From Gammaproteobacteria bacterium (GTDB taxonomy: Bacteria; Pseudomonadota; Gammaproteobacteria; Xanthomonadales; Wenzhouxiangellaceae), in contig PWYW01000067.1 of the NCBI GenBank assembly GCA_003567685.1, positions 1-64,000 of the forward strand: a DNA stretch of 64,000 nucleotides. Reading direction: 5' to 3'. The translations under genes and the position numbers were made by a program. The first letter of the stretch is position 1. The number at the start of each line of letters is the position of its first letter. The notes beneath the pieces were generated by a model, which made no database searches, had not been told where the DNA came from, and saw only the letters and a list, made by a program, of their open reading frames with translations. Below are positions 47,283 through 55,851 of this stretch, one piece after another.

Positions 47283-48305
47283 CTACCCCAAAAACATCGC
47301 ATCCCCATAGCTGAAGAACCGGTAGCGCTGCTCGACCGCGTGACGATAGGCCGCCAGCACCTTGTCGCGCCCGGCGAAGGCCGATACCAGCATCAGCAGG
47401 GTCGAGCCGGACAGGTGAAAATTGGTGATCATGGCGTCCACCACCCGGAACCGGTAGCCGGGATAGATGAACAACCGGCTGTCACCGACAAACGGTTGAA
47501 GCTCGCCCCCGGCGGCTGCCGTTTCCAGCGACCGCACGGCGGTGGTGCCCACGGCAATCACCCGGCCACCGCGATTTCGGGTCTCAGCCACGGCATCGAC
47601 CAGCGCCGGATCCACGCGCAGCCATTCGGCGTGCATCACGTGGTCTTCAACGCGCTCGGCCCGCACCGGCTGGAAGGTACCGGCCCCGACGTGCAGCGTG
47701 CACTCGGCGCGACGAATACCCAGATCGTTGATCCTGGCCAGGAGTGCTTCGTCGAAGTGCAGCCCGGCCGTCGGCGCGGCCACAGCACCCGGCACCTGGC
47801 TGAAAACGGTCTGGTAGCGCTCGCGGTCGGTCAACTCATCTGCGCGCTCGATGTAGGGTGGCAGCGGCATGTGTCCGTGCTGGTCAAGCAGCGCGGCCCA
47901 GTCCTCGCCCGATTCGATGCGCAACCACCAGAAGCTGTCCTCTCGTCCCAGCACGCGCAGGCGAGCCTGGTCGACCTCCAGCACGGTATCGATAACCGGC
48001 TTGCGATTGGCTCTCAGCTGGACCAGCGCGCGCCCGTCGTCGGCCAACCGTTCAATGAGAATTTCAACCTTGCCGCCGCTGGCCTTGCTGGCAAACAGGC
48101 GGGCCGGAATCACCCGTGTGTTGTTGAACACCAGCAGGTCATTCGGCTGAAGCAGATCGGGCAGATCGCGGAACATCCGGTCGTGCCAGCGCCCGCTGTC
48201 GCGCTCCAGGTGCAGCAAACGGCTGGCCGAACGCTCCGGCAATGGATGCTGGGCAATCAGGGACTCGGGAAGATCAAACTGGAAATCAGCAAGCTGCAGG
48301 GACAT
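47283..48305 (-). CDS. queA: S-adenosylmethionine:tRNA ribosyltransferase-isomerase
   Basis: Transfers and rearranges ribose from SAM onto preQ1-tRNA to give epoxyqueuosine. The 340-aa enzyme has [12 protein letters not shown] at the N-terminus, the [16 protein letters not shown] segment, A-A-P-T-A-G-L-H-F and [19 protein letters not shown] near the end. It is the first gene of the queA-tgt-yajC-secDF run and is divergent from the kynurenine operon. Confidence 0.96.
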   Translation of the reverse strand: MSLQLADFQFDLPESLIAQHPLPERSASRLLHLERDSGRWHDRMFRDLPDLLQPNDLLVFNNTRVIPARLFASKASGGKVEILIERLADDGRALVQLRANRKPVIDTVLEVDQARLRVLGREDSFWWLRIESGEDWAALLDQHGHMPLPPYIERADELTDRERYQTVFSQVPGAVAAPTAGLHFDEALLARINDLGIRRAECTLHVGAGTFQPVRAERVEDHVMHAEWLRVDPALVDAVAETRNRGGRVIAVGTTAVRSLETAAAGGELQPFVGDSRLFIYPGYRFRVVDAMITNFHLSGSTLLMLVSAFAGRDKVLAAYRHAVEQRYRFFSYGDAMFLG

Positions 48306-48404
48306 GGCGGCGGGCCGGGCCTTCGGTCGGTAACAGGCCCAGATTCTAATCCGGGCCGACCCGGCTGGTTGGCAAAAGCCGCAGCGATGGGGCAGACTTG
48401 AACT

Positions 48405-48531
48405 ATTAACCCGGCAACCAGTCGGGTTGCCGGGTTAATGCCCGGCCGGAACGGACGGGGCCGCGAAGCGAAGGGATTTGCGGACATGTGCCGCAAATGC
48501 CGCGCAACGAATACCGTAGGTATTTCGTTGC
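48405..48531. other. Multi-hairpin intergenic element before the kynurenine operon
   Basis: Three hairpins stand in a row in the 255-bp gap between divergent queA and the ACMSD gene. H1: a perfect 15-bp stem (48405-48419 with 48425-48439, loop AGTCG). H2: an 8-bp stem ATTTGCGG/CCGCAAAT (48476-48483 with 48491-48498). H3: GCAACGAATACC (48504-48515) with GGTATTTCGTTGC (48519-48531), one bulge. The right arm of H1 (TTGCCGGGTTAAT) is nearly repeated at 48528-48540. Both flanking genes start here, so these are not gene terminators. A structured 5' leader or a REP-like element is likely. Confidence 0.6.
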
Positions 48532-48560
48532 CGGTTTAATAAGAACGCCAAGGAGGGGCC

Positions 48561-49571
48561 ATGATGATTGACCTGCACAGCCATTTGCTGCCAGACCACC
48601 TGCCCGATTTCAATCGGGGAGCCAGCACCGCATTTCCCACCATCGAGGGCCAGGGCGACGAACGCCAGATCATGCAGGGCGGGAAGTTCTTTCGCGCCAT
48701 TGGCCGAACGTCTTTCGACATGGCCCATCGCATCGACGCTTATGAACGTCATGGCGTCTCGGTTCAGGTGGTCTGCACCGTGCCGGTGATGTTCAGCTAC
48801 GACCAGCCGGCCCGCCAGGCAGCCGAATTTGCCGGTTTTCTCAACGACCACATCGCCGACCAGGCCCGGCGCTGGCCCGACCGGGTAATCAGCCTGGGCA
48901 CGCTGCCGATGCAGGACACCGAGCTGGCCATCCGCGAGGCCGAACGCTGCGCCCGCGACCTGAAATTGCCGGGCATCCAGATTGGCTCCAACGTGAATGA
49001 TCGAAACCTGGATGATGAAGGCATCGTCGAGATTCTCGCCGCTTGCGAGGCCCTGGGCCTGGCCGTGCTGATTCACCCCTGGAACATGATGGGCCAGGAC
49101 AAGATGCCCGATTACTGGCTGCCCTGGCTGGTTGGCATGCCGGCGGAAGTCTCGCGGGCGATCTGCTCGATGATCTTCGGCGGGGTGTTCGAGCGGCTGC
49201 CCGGGCTGCGCGTCTGCTTCGCCCACGGCGGCGGCGCCTTTCCCTTTACCATCGGTCGCATCGAGCAGGGCTTCAGGATGCGACCGGACCTGGTCGCTCA
49301 TCGCAACCCGGTCAACCCGCGCGACTACATCGGCCGCTTCTGGGTCGATTCGGTCACCCACGACCCGCAAGCACTGCGCTACCTGGTCGACGTGATGGGT
49401 GCTGACAAGGTCATCCTGGGTACCGACTATCCTTTTCCCCTCGGCGAACAGAAACCGGGCGAAGCGCTCACGGCCATGAACCCGACCGCTGAGGAAAACC
49501 AACGTATCCGGTGGAAGAATGCGCTGGACTTTCTTGATCTGCCCGCAGACCGCTTTGGACTGGACCGATGA
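48561..49571 (+). CDS. 2-amino-3-carboxymuconate-6-semialdehyde decarboxylase
   Basis: Decarboxylates the ring-opened product of 3-hydroxyanthranilate, steering tryptophan carbon away from quinolinate. The 336-aa amidohydrolase-family protein closely resembles animal and bacterial ACMSD: IDLHSHLLPD with the zinc histidines, TVPVMFSYDQPA, GTLPMQDTELAIREAERC, IHPWNMMGQDKMPDYWLPWL, CFAHGGGAFPFTIGR and LGTDYPFPLGE. GGAGGGG (48552-48558) serves ATG 48561 or the adjacent ATG 48564. It overlaps the next gene by 4 nt. 3-Hydroxyanthranilate dioxygenase, which makes its substrate, is not in the window. Confidence 0.92.
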   Translation: MMIDLHSHLLPDHLPDFNRGASTAFPTIEGQGDERQIMQGGKFFRAIGRTSFDMAHRIDAYERHGVSVQVVCTVPVMFSYDQPARQAAEFAGFLNDHIADQARRWPDRVISLGTLPMQDTELAIREAERCARDLKLPGIQIGSNVNDRNLDDEGIVEILAACEALGLAVLIHPWNMMGQDKMPDYWLPWLVGMPAEVSRAICSMIFGGVFERLPGLRVCFAHGGGAFPFTIGRIEQGFRMRPDLVAHRNPVNPRDYIGRFWVDSVTHDPQALRYLVDVMGADKVILGTDYPFPLGEQKPGEALTAMNPTAEENQRIRWKNALDFLDLPADRFGLDR

Positions 49572-50353
49572 CCGAACTGCATGCTCGACTGATTCTGGGC
49601 GAAGACGCTTTCCGCGTCGATCTGGCGCAAGGCGTTCCGCTGGCCATCCCGATTGGCCCCGATGGTCGACACCCGCGCTTCTTCCTTGACGAACCGGCGC
49701 GCTTTTCGCGCTTTGAAAGCGGTGGCTTCGTTGGTGACGTCCAGGCGGGTGGCAGCTGCAACGTCAGCGCCGTTACCCTTGTGCCCCACTGTCATGGCAC
49801 CCACACCGAATGCGTTGGCCACATCACCCTGGAGCCACTGGATGTGATCGACGTGTGTCCGAGGGGCCTGGTTCCAGCGACATTGTGCTCGGTCAGTCCG
49901 GGTCCGGCCGGCGAGGAGACCACGGTGGGCCCCGGCCCGACCATCCGGGCCGATCAGCTCGACTGGCCGGAATGGTGCCGGGCGCTGGTCATACGCTGCC
50001 TGCCGAACGAGCCGGGCAAGATCGACCGCCACTACGGCCAAAGCCCGCCCTACCCGCTGCTCAGCGTGGAGGCCATGGACAAGATTGTCCGGGCCGGTAT
50101 CGAACACTTGTTGATTGACACGCCGTCCATTGACGCGGCCAGCGATGGCGGCAAGCTGGCCCAGCACCGGCGCTTCTGGTGCCTGGCGCCCGGCGAAACC
50201 CGACCGAACGATGCACGCCGCCACTGCACCATCACCGAAATGATCTTCGTGCCCGATTCGCTCAGCGACGGCCCTTGTCTCCTGGCCCTGTCGGTATCCG
50301 CCCTGCGCGGCGATGCCAGCCCCAGCAACCCCACTCTGTACCCCCTCCAATGA
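49568..50353 (+). CDS. Cyclase-family protein, probable arylformamidase
   Basis: Probably hydrolyses N-formylkynurenine to kynurenine. The 261-aa protein carries the metal-dependent cyclase signature H-G-T-H-T-E-C-V-G-H near residues 77-86, where the classical KynB motif is HGTHxDxPxH. The Asp is Glu and the Pro is replaced, so this is a divergent branch. YPLLSVEAMDKIV and LLIDTPSID are further family segments. Position between ACMSD and kynU, with 4-nt overlaps on both sides, supports the role. kynA (tryptophan dioxygenase) is absent here. Confidence 0.75.
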   Translation: MTELHARLILGEDAFRVDLAQGVPLAIPIGPDGRHPRFFLDEPARFSRFESGGFVGDVQAGGSCNVSAVTLVPHCHGTHTECVGHITLEPLDVIDVCPRGLVPATLCSVSPGPAGEETTVGPGPTIRADQLDWPEWCRALVIRCLPNEPGKIDRHYGQSPPYPLLSVEAMDKIVRAGIEHLLIDTPSIDAASDGGKLAQHRRFWCLAPGETRPNDARRHCTITEMIFVPDSLSDGPCLLALSVSALRGDASPSNPTLYPLQ

Positions 50354-51600
50354 CCCTTTACGAGCCCGAACCGTTTCCCCAAGCCGGCCACTTCCGCGAC
50401 CGCTTCCGCATCCCCCATGGCCCCGACGGCCGGGATGCCCTGTATTTCTGCGGCAATTCCCTGGGGCTTCAGCCGATTGCCGCCGCCGAGGCGGTGCAGG
50501 CCGAACTTGAGCGTTGGGCCGGGCTGGGCGTTGCCGGCCACTTCGACGGACCGCTGTCGTGGATGAGCTACCACCAGCTGGCCCGCGACGGCCTGGCCGA
50601 GATGGTCGGTGCCAAGCCCGATGAAGTGGTCGCCATGAACTCGCTGACGGTCAATCTGCACCTGATGATGATCAGTTTCTACCGGCCCAGCGGTTCGCGC
50701 ACGAAAATCCTGATCGAACGCGGTGCCTTCCCATCTGACCGTCACGCGGTCGCCTCGCAGCTGACCCTGCATGGCCTGGACGTCGATGACCACCTGGTCG
50801 AACTGGCGCCCCGTCGGGACGGCCTGCTGCACGAAGAAGACATCGAAGACTACCTGGAGCGCTACGGCGAGCAAGTCGCGCTGGTGTTGTGGCCGGGCGT
50901 TCAATACGCCACGGGGCAAGTGTTCGACCTGGCCCGGATTGCCCGCGCTTGCCAGCGCTGCGACACCACGCTTGGGCTCGACCTGGCACATGCCGTGGGC
51001 AATGTGCCGCTGGCCCTGCACGACATCTGCGCCGACTTTGCCGTCTGGTGCAGCTACAAGTACCTGAACGCCGGACCCGGTGCCGTGGCCGGCTGCTTTG
51101 TCCACGAAGGCCATGCCAACCACCAGGGCCTGCGACTGGCCGGCTGGTGGGGGCACGAGGAAAAAACCCGCTTCCGCATGGGGCCGGAGTTCAAGCCCAC
51201 GCCGGGCGCCGAGGGCTGGCAGCTGTCCAACCCGCCGGTACTGGCGCTGGCACCACTGTGGGCCTCACTGAAAGTATTCAGCGAAGCCGGCATGGACCGA
51301 CTGCGTCAGTGCTCAATGGAAATGACCGGCCATCTGGCCCATCAGCTGCAGGAGCGGCTGGACGAGCGGATCGAGATCAAGACGCCGCTGGAACCGCACC
51401 GGCGCGGCTGCCAGCTTTCCCTGAAAGTGCGCGGCCGCCGCGAGGTCGGTCGCCGACTGTTCGAACGGCTGGAAGCCCACGGCGTGGTCGGCGACTGGCG
51501 CGAACCCGACATCATTCGGGTGGCCCCGGTGCCGCTGTACAACACGCTGGACGACTGCAATGCCCTGGTCGACATGATGGAGGAACTGATTGATGCCTGA
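50350..51600 (+). CDS. kynU: Kynureninase
   Basis: PLP enzyme that cleaves kynurenine or 3-hydroxykynurenine to (3-hydroxy)anthranilate and alanine. The 416-aa protein has FCGNSLGLQP near the start, MNSLTVNLHLMM, DLAHAVGNVPL with the PLP-binding aspartate, and the Schiff-base lysine in CSYKYLNAGPG near residue 237. GWWGHEEKTRFRM is also characteristic. It overlaps both neighbours, so it is translationally coupled in the operon. Confidence 0.95.
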   Translation: MTLYEPEPFPQAGHFRDRFRIPHGPDGRDALYFCGNSLGLQPIAAAEAVQAELERWAGLGVAGHFDGPLSWMSYHQLARDGLAEMVGAKPDEVVAMNSLTVNLHLMMISFYRPSGSRTKILIERGAFPSDRHAVASQLTLHGLDVDDHLVELAPRRDGLLHEEDIEDYLERYGEQVALVLWPGVQYATGQVFDLARIARACQRCDTTLGLDLAHAVGNVPLALHDICADFAVWCSYKYLNAGPGAVAGCFVHEGHANHQGLRLAGWWGHEEKTRFRMGPEFKPTPGAEGWQLSNPPVLALAPLWASLKVFSEAGMDRLRQCSMEMTGHLAHQLQERLDERIEIKTPLEPHRRGCQLSLKVRGRREVGRRLFERLEAHGVVGDWREPDIIRVAPVPLYNTLDDCNALVDMMEELIDA

Positions 51601-52945
51601 AGCCAGCGAGCGGATCGTCCTGGTGGGCGCCGGCCTGGCCGGCAGCCTGCTGGCCGTCCTCATGGCCCGCAATGGCCAGCCGGTGAGCCTGTATGAGCGC
51701 TACCCCGACCCGCGTAAACAGACGGTACCGGCCGGCCGATCAATCAACCTGGCGCTGGCCGAGCGCGGGCGCATGGCGCTGGCCCGGGCAGACCTGCTCG
51801 ATACCGTGGAAGCTTTCGCCCTGCCCATGATCGGGCGCATGCTGCACGACGACAAGGGCCAAACCCAGCTGCAGAAGTACGGCCAGCGCGACGATGAAGT
51901 GATCTGGTCGGTCCATCGCGGCCATCTGAACCAGGCCCTGCTGGACGCGGCCGAAGCCCAGGGCGTCGAGATTCACTTCGGCCACCGGCTGGACGGTGCC
52001 GATTTCGAGCAGCAGCGGCTCCACTTCATCGACCAGGACGACCAGGCCTGCCCGGTGGATTTCGACCTGGTGATCGGCAGCGACGGGGCTGGCTCGGCCC
52101 TTCGCAAGGCAATGGATGCCGTCTCGCCGCTGGGCGTTCGCGAAGAGCCACTGGGCCATGGCTACCTGGAGCTGACCATCCCACCGGGGCCGGTCGGCAA
52201 CTTCCAGATGGACCCGGAAGCCCTGCACATCTGGCCGCGCGGCGGCTACATGATGATTGCCCTGCCCAACCCCGACCGCAGCTTTACCTGCACGCTGTTT
52301 CTCCAGAACGAGGGCGAGCCCGGCTTTGATCAGCTGGCAGCCGCCAAGGACATGCGGGCTTTCCTGGAACAGGCCTTTCCCGATGCCGTGGCGCTGATGC
52401 CCGATCTCGACCGGGAACTGGCCGAGCACCCGGTCGGCTTCCTCGGCACCCTCTATGTGGACCAGTGGCAGCTCGACCGCCGGGCCATCATCCTGGGCGA
52501 CGCCGCCCACGCCATCGTGCCGTTCCACGGCCAGGGCATGAATGCCGCCTTTGAAGACACCGTCGCCCTGGCCGACAGGCTGGCCAATGAGCCCGACCGC
52601 CAACAGGCGCTGGCCGATTTCCAGCGCGAGCGAAAACCCAACGCCGATGCCATTGCCGCCATGGCGCTGGACAACTACCTGGAAATGCGCGACCGGGTGC
52701 GAGAACCGCGTTTTCATTTAAAGAAACAGCTGGAATGGGCGCTGGAGGCCCGCCTGCCCGGCGAATTCATTCCCCGCTACCAGATGGTGATGTTTCACCC
52801 CGAAATCCCCTACGCCGAGGCCTGGGCTCGCGGCGAGCGGCAGGCCGCCCTGCTGGACCGGCTGACAGAACATCGTGAACAACTCGACGAGATTGACCTG
52901 AACGACGCCTGCGAGCAGGCCCGGCAAGCCCTCCAGCAAGCGTGA
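51593..52945 (+). CDS. kmo: Kynurenine 3-monooxygenase
   Basis: FAD monooxygenase that hydroxylates kynurenine with NADPH and oxygen. The 450-aa protein has the GxGxxG dinucleotide motif (VLVGAGLAGSL), GRSINLALAERG, the DGAGS segment and GDAAHAIVPFHGQGMNAAFED, which binds the FAD ribityl chain. A C-terminal hydrophobic stretch is less obvious than in eukaryotic KMO. I use ATG 51593 with GAGGA 8 nt upstream; a TTG lies at 51590. It overlaps kynU by 8 nt. Presence of Kmo plus ACMSD shows the route goes through 3-hydroxyanthranilate. Confidence 0.95.
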   Translation: MPEASERIVLVGAGLAGSLLAVLMARNGQPVSLYERYPDPRKQTVPAGRSINLALAERGRMALARADLLDTVEAFALPMIGRMLHDDKGQTQLQKYGQRDDEVIWSVHRGHLNQALLDAAEAQGVEIHFGHRLDGADFEQQRLHFIDQDDQACPVDFDLVIGSDGAGSALRKAMDAVSPLGVREEPLGHGYLELTIPPGPVGNFQMDPEALHIWPRGGYMMIALPNPDRSFTCTLFLQNEGEPGFDQLAAAKDMRAFLEQAFPDAVALMPDLDRELAEHPVGFLGTLYVDQWQLDRRAIILGDAAHAIVPFHGQGMNAAFEDTVALADRLANEPDRQQALADFQRERKPNADAIAAMALDNYLEMRDRVREPRFHLKKQLEWALEARLPGEFIPRYQMVMFHPEIPYAEAWARGERQAALLDRLTEHREQLDEIDLNDACEQARQALQQA

Positions 52946-53634
52946 GCAAGGGATTGGCCAGGCTGGGGCTGATCGTCGGCCTGCTGCTCGGCGCGGCACT
53001 GGTCATCCTGGCGGTCACGCTGGGCCAGGAGGCCACCCTCGACATGCTCAAGCGGCTGGAGCGAATCACCGCTGACCATTACTGGGCGACCCTGCTGGCC
53101 TTTGCCGGCGTCATGGTCGTTCTTGTAGTACTCGCGGCACCGGTCGGCACGCTGTTCAGCCTGGCCGGCGGTTACCTGTTCGGCATTCTTGGCGGCACGG
53201 CAGCTGCCCTGACCGGCGCCAGCCTGGGCGCCTTCATCACTTTTCTGATCGCGCGCAAGCTCGGCGCACGGCGACTGCGGGAGCCGCTGGATGACAGTGT
53301 CGGCGAGCCTTTGCTGAACGCCCTGGAACGCGACGCCTTCTGGACGCTGCTGATGCTTCGCATCATTCCCTTCGCGCCGTTTTTCCCGGTCAATGCAGCA
53401 GCGGCCGTCACTCGCATCCCGGCCGGGCAATATGCCTTGCTCACCACGCTCGGCCTGGCGCCAATCACGCTGATCTACGCGATCATCGGCGACGGACTGG
53501 GGTCCATTGCCGAAGCCGGCGAACTGGCCGACGGCTCGCTGTGGCTGGAACCCAAGGTGTGGGTTCCGCTGGGCTGCCTGTTACTGATGACCGGCTTCGG
53601 CCTGTACTGGAAGCGCCGACGGCTCAAGAACTGA
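52942..53634 (+). CDS. TVP38/TMEM64 (DedA-superfamily) membrane protein
   Basis: A 230-aa protein with about five membrane segments and the VTT-domain core: LAAPVGTLFSLAGGYLFG, G-A-S-L-G-A-F-I-T-F-L-I-A-R, and LRIIPFAPFFPVNAAAAVTRI. Relatives are implicated in lipid scrambling and membrane homeostasis. The GTG start overlaps the kmo stop (GTGA), so it is in the kynurenine transcript, although no functional link is obvious. Its 3' end overlaps the convergent gor gene by 11 bp. Confidence 0.85.
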   Translation: MSKGLARLGLIVGLLLGAALVILAVTLGQEATLDMLKRLERITADHYWATLLAFAGVMVVLVVLAAPVGTLFSLAGGYLFGILGGTAAALTGASLGAFITFLIARKLGARRLREPLDDSVGEPLLNALERDAFWTLLMLRIIPFAPFFPVNAAAAVTRIPAGQYALLTTLGLAPITLIYAIIGDGLGSIAEAGELADGSLWLEPKVWVPLGCLLLMTGFGLYWKRRRLKN

Positions 53635-54982
53635 CCGGCTGGCGCATGGTGACCAGCTCTTCAGCCGCCGTCGGGTGGATACCGATGGTCTGGTCGAACT
53701 GGGCCTTGGTCAGCCCGGCACGCACGGCCACGGCGAAGCCCTGCAGCATTTCGGGCGTGTCCGGCCCCACCGCGTGGCAGCCCAGCACCCGATCGGTGTC
53801 GGCATCGACAACCAGTTTCATCAGGGCTTTTTCCTGGCGGCCAGCCAGGGTGTATTTCATCGGCGTGAACTCAGACCGGAATATTTTCACCGCATAGCCG
53901 GCCTCACGCGCCTCGCTTTCGCTCAGGCCCACCGTGCCCACCGGCGGCTGGGAGAACACCGCGGCTGGCGTGTTCTCATGGCTGACCGGGCGGTCCTGGC
54001 CACCGAACTCGGTATCGGCAAAGGCATGGCCCTCCATCAACGCCACCGGGGTCAGGGCGATCCGGTCGGTGACATCGCCGACCGCGAAAATGTTTTCAAC
54101 GCTGGTTCGCGAGTAGTCGTCGACTTCGATCCGGTTGCCCGGCCCCAGATGCACGCCGGCCTGCTCCAACCCCAGGTCCCAGACATAGGGCACGCGGCCG
54201 GTGGCAAACATCACCGCATCGTACTCGGCCACCGAATCGTCGGAGAAAGTTACCCGGATACCGCCGTCGACCTGTTCCAGCCGGGCCGGTGCCCGGTGGT
54301 AGGCAATCGCCACGCCGCGATTGCGCAGGCCGTCCTGAACCACTCGACGCACGTCGTCGTCAAAGCCCCGCAGAATCAAATCGCGCCGGTAGGCCAGCGT
54401 GGTGTCGCTGCCCAGCCCGTTGAAAATGCCGGCGAATTCCACGGCGATGTAGCCAGCGCCGGCAATCAGCACACGCTCGGGCAAGCGGTCCAGGTGAAAG
54501 GCCTCATCGGAGGTAATGCCCAGTTCCTTGCCGGGGATGTCCGGCACCCAGGGGCGGCCACCCACGGCAATCAGGATCTTGTCGGCCGTGTAGTGCTGCC
54601 CGTTGACCTCCACGATGTGCGCGTCAACCAGCCGTCCGCGCCCTTCGTGCAGCTCGACGCCGGCGTTGGACAACAGACGCAGGTAGATCTGGTTCAAGCG
54701 GTCGATTTCGCGATCCTTGGCGGCAATCAGCGAGGCCCAATCGAATCGGCCGCCCACCTCCGACCAGCCATAACCGGGCGCATCGGCAAAGCTTTCGGCA
54801 AACTGCGAGGCAAACACCAGCAGTTTCTTGGGCACGCAGCCGCGAATCACGCAGGTGCCGCCCACCCGGGATTCTTCGCAAATGGCCACTCGGGCGCCGT
54901 GGCCAGCCGCAATTCGCGAGGCACGGACACCGCCGGAGCCGGCGCCGATGACGAACAGATCGTAGTCGTATTGCTTGGACAT
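53624..54982 (-). CDS. gor: Glutathione-disulfide reductase
   Basis: Reduces GSSG with NADPH. The 452-aa flavoprotein has the FAD motif VIGAGSGG, the redox-active disulfide C-V-I-R-G-C in GGTCVIRGCVPKK, the NADPH-binding IAGAGYIAVEFA followed by arginines in YRRD, and the C-terminal GIHPTAAEE histidine-glutamate pair. These features favour glutathione reductase over dihydrolipoamide dehydrogenase. Start at the ATG at 54982 (MSKQYDYD), with AAAGGAG about 12 nt upstream; the longer open frame is not needed. It is divergent from the ccm operon. Confidence 0.92.
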   Translation of the reverse strand: MSKQYDYDLFVIGAGSGGVRASRIAAGHGARVAICEESRVGGTCVIRGCVPKKLLVFASQFAESFADAPGYGWSEVGGRFDWASLIAAKDREIDRLNQIYLRLLSNAGVELHEGRGRLVDAHIVEVNGQHYTADKILIAVGGRPWVPDIPGKELGITSDEAFHLDRLPERVLIAGAGYIAVEFAGIFNGLGSDTTLAYRRDLILRGFDDDVRRVVQDGLRNRGVAIAYHRAPARLEQVDGGIRVTFSDDSVAEYDAVMFATGRVPYVWDLGLEQAGVHLGPGNRIEVDDYSRTSVENIFAVGDVTDRIALTPVALMEGHAFADTEFGGQDRPVSHENTPAAVFSQPPVGTVGLSESEAREAGYAVKIFRSEFTPMKYTLAGRQEKALMKLVVDADTDRVLGCHAVGPDTPEMLQGFAVAVRAGLTKAQFDQTIGIHPTAAEELVTMRQPVSS

Positions 54983-55069
54983 GGGGCGGGGAACTCTCCT
55001 TTGGCAGGCTGGCGGCTGGAACGGGTGAAAGCGGCAGGCGCAGCGTATCGGGACCGGGCCGGCAACCGT

Positions 55070-55111
55070 TTGATTCAGATCATGTGCATACGCCGCGCGG
55101 GGTAGAATAAT
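55070..55111 (+). promoter_or_regulatory. Candidate FNR/Anr box and -10 for the ccm operon
   Basis: TTGATTCAGATCAT (55070-55083) matches the FNR/Anr consensus TTGAT-N4-ATCAA at nine of ten positions. AATAAT at 55106-55111 lies 29.5 bp from the box centre, the spacing of a class II FNR promoter; TAGAAT at 55103-55108 is an alternative. Low oxygen could thus raise cytochrome c assembly. The ccmA start is about 135 bp downstream. Confidence 0.55.
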
Positions 55112-55245
55112 AGCCGACACGTCCTCCGCCCGTTTGACCACCCGATGACACTGATGCAGCCGGCCACTTCTGCCCGAACGCTTCGCCTGCCAGCAGCGCG
55201 AACACGGGTTTCGGTGTGCCTGGCCCGGCTAGCAAGGGGCAAGCG

Positions 55246-55851
55246 ATGAGCGCCTTGCTGCAGGCAAGCCGGGTGACCTTCCAGCGCCAGGGCGAGGACG
55301 TGTTCGAAGCCACCGATCTGACGCTGAACGCCGGCCAGGCCACCGTGATCCTGGGCCCCAACGGCAGCGGCAAGACGACACTGCTACGCCTGCTGGCCGG
55401 CATTCTAAAACCGGCCTCAGGCACGCTTGAGCGTTCGGCCCGCACCGCTTTTCTTGGCCACCTGCCCGCCCTAAAGGGCGAACTCACCTGCCGGGAAAAC
55501 CTCGACTTCCTGGCCCGGTTCCACGGAGCCGGCACACTGAACAGCAGCAAGGCGCTGGCCCGGGTTGGCCTGGCCGGACTGGGCCTGAGACCGGCACGTG
55601 CCTTGTCAGCCGGCCAGAAGCGGCGCCTGGGCCTGGCTGGTTTGCTGGTCTCGCCGCGCCCCATCTGGCTGCTGGATGAACCCTATGCCAGCCTGGACGA
55701 CGCCGGCTGCCGGCTGGTCGATACCCTGCTGGAAGGCCACCTGGCCGATGGCGGCACAGTGGCGCTGTCTACCCATCAGCACAAACCGCAGCTGGCTCAG
55801 GGCTTTCAGACGCTGCAGGTCAGCCCGGCCCGCCGGGCGGAGGTGGCCTGA
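55246..55851 (+). CDS. ccmA: Heme exporter ATP-binding protein CcmA
   Basis: ABC ATPase of the cytochrome c maturation System I that powers release of holo-CcmE from CcmCD. The 201 aa include Walker A GPNGSGKTT, a signature LSAGQKRRLGLAGL, Walker B WLLDEPYASLD and the switch histidine STHQH. I use ATG 55246 with AAGGGG at 6-7 nt; ten residues of open frame precede it. The stop abuts the ccmB start. Confidence 0.95.
   Translation: MSALLQASRVTFQRQGEDVFEATDLTLNAGQATVILGPNGSGKTTLLRLLAGILKPASGTLERSARTAFLGHLPALKGELTCRENLDFLARFHGAGTLNSSKALARVGLAGLGLRPARALSAGQKRRLGLAGLLVSPRPIWLLDEPYASLDDAGCRLVDTLLEGHLADGGTVALSTHQHKPQLAQGFQTLQVSPARRAEVA

Noticed and set aside
53675-55105. 476-codon plus-strand frame opposite gor
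   Set aside because: Antisense to an unmistakable glutathione reductase; no motif or ribosome site.
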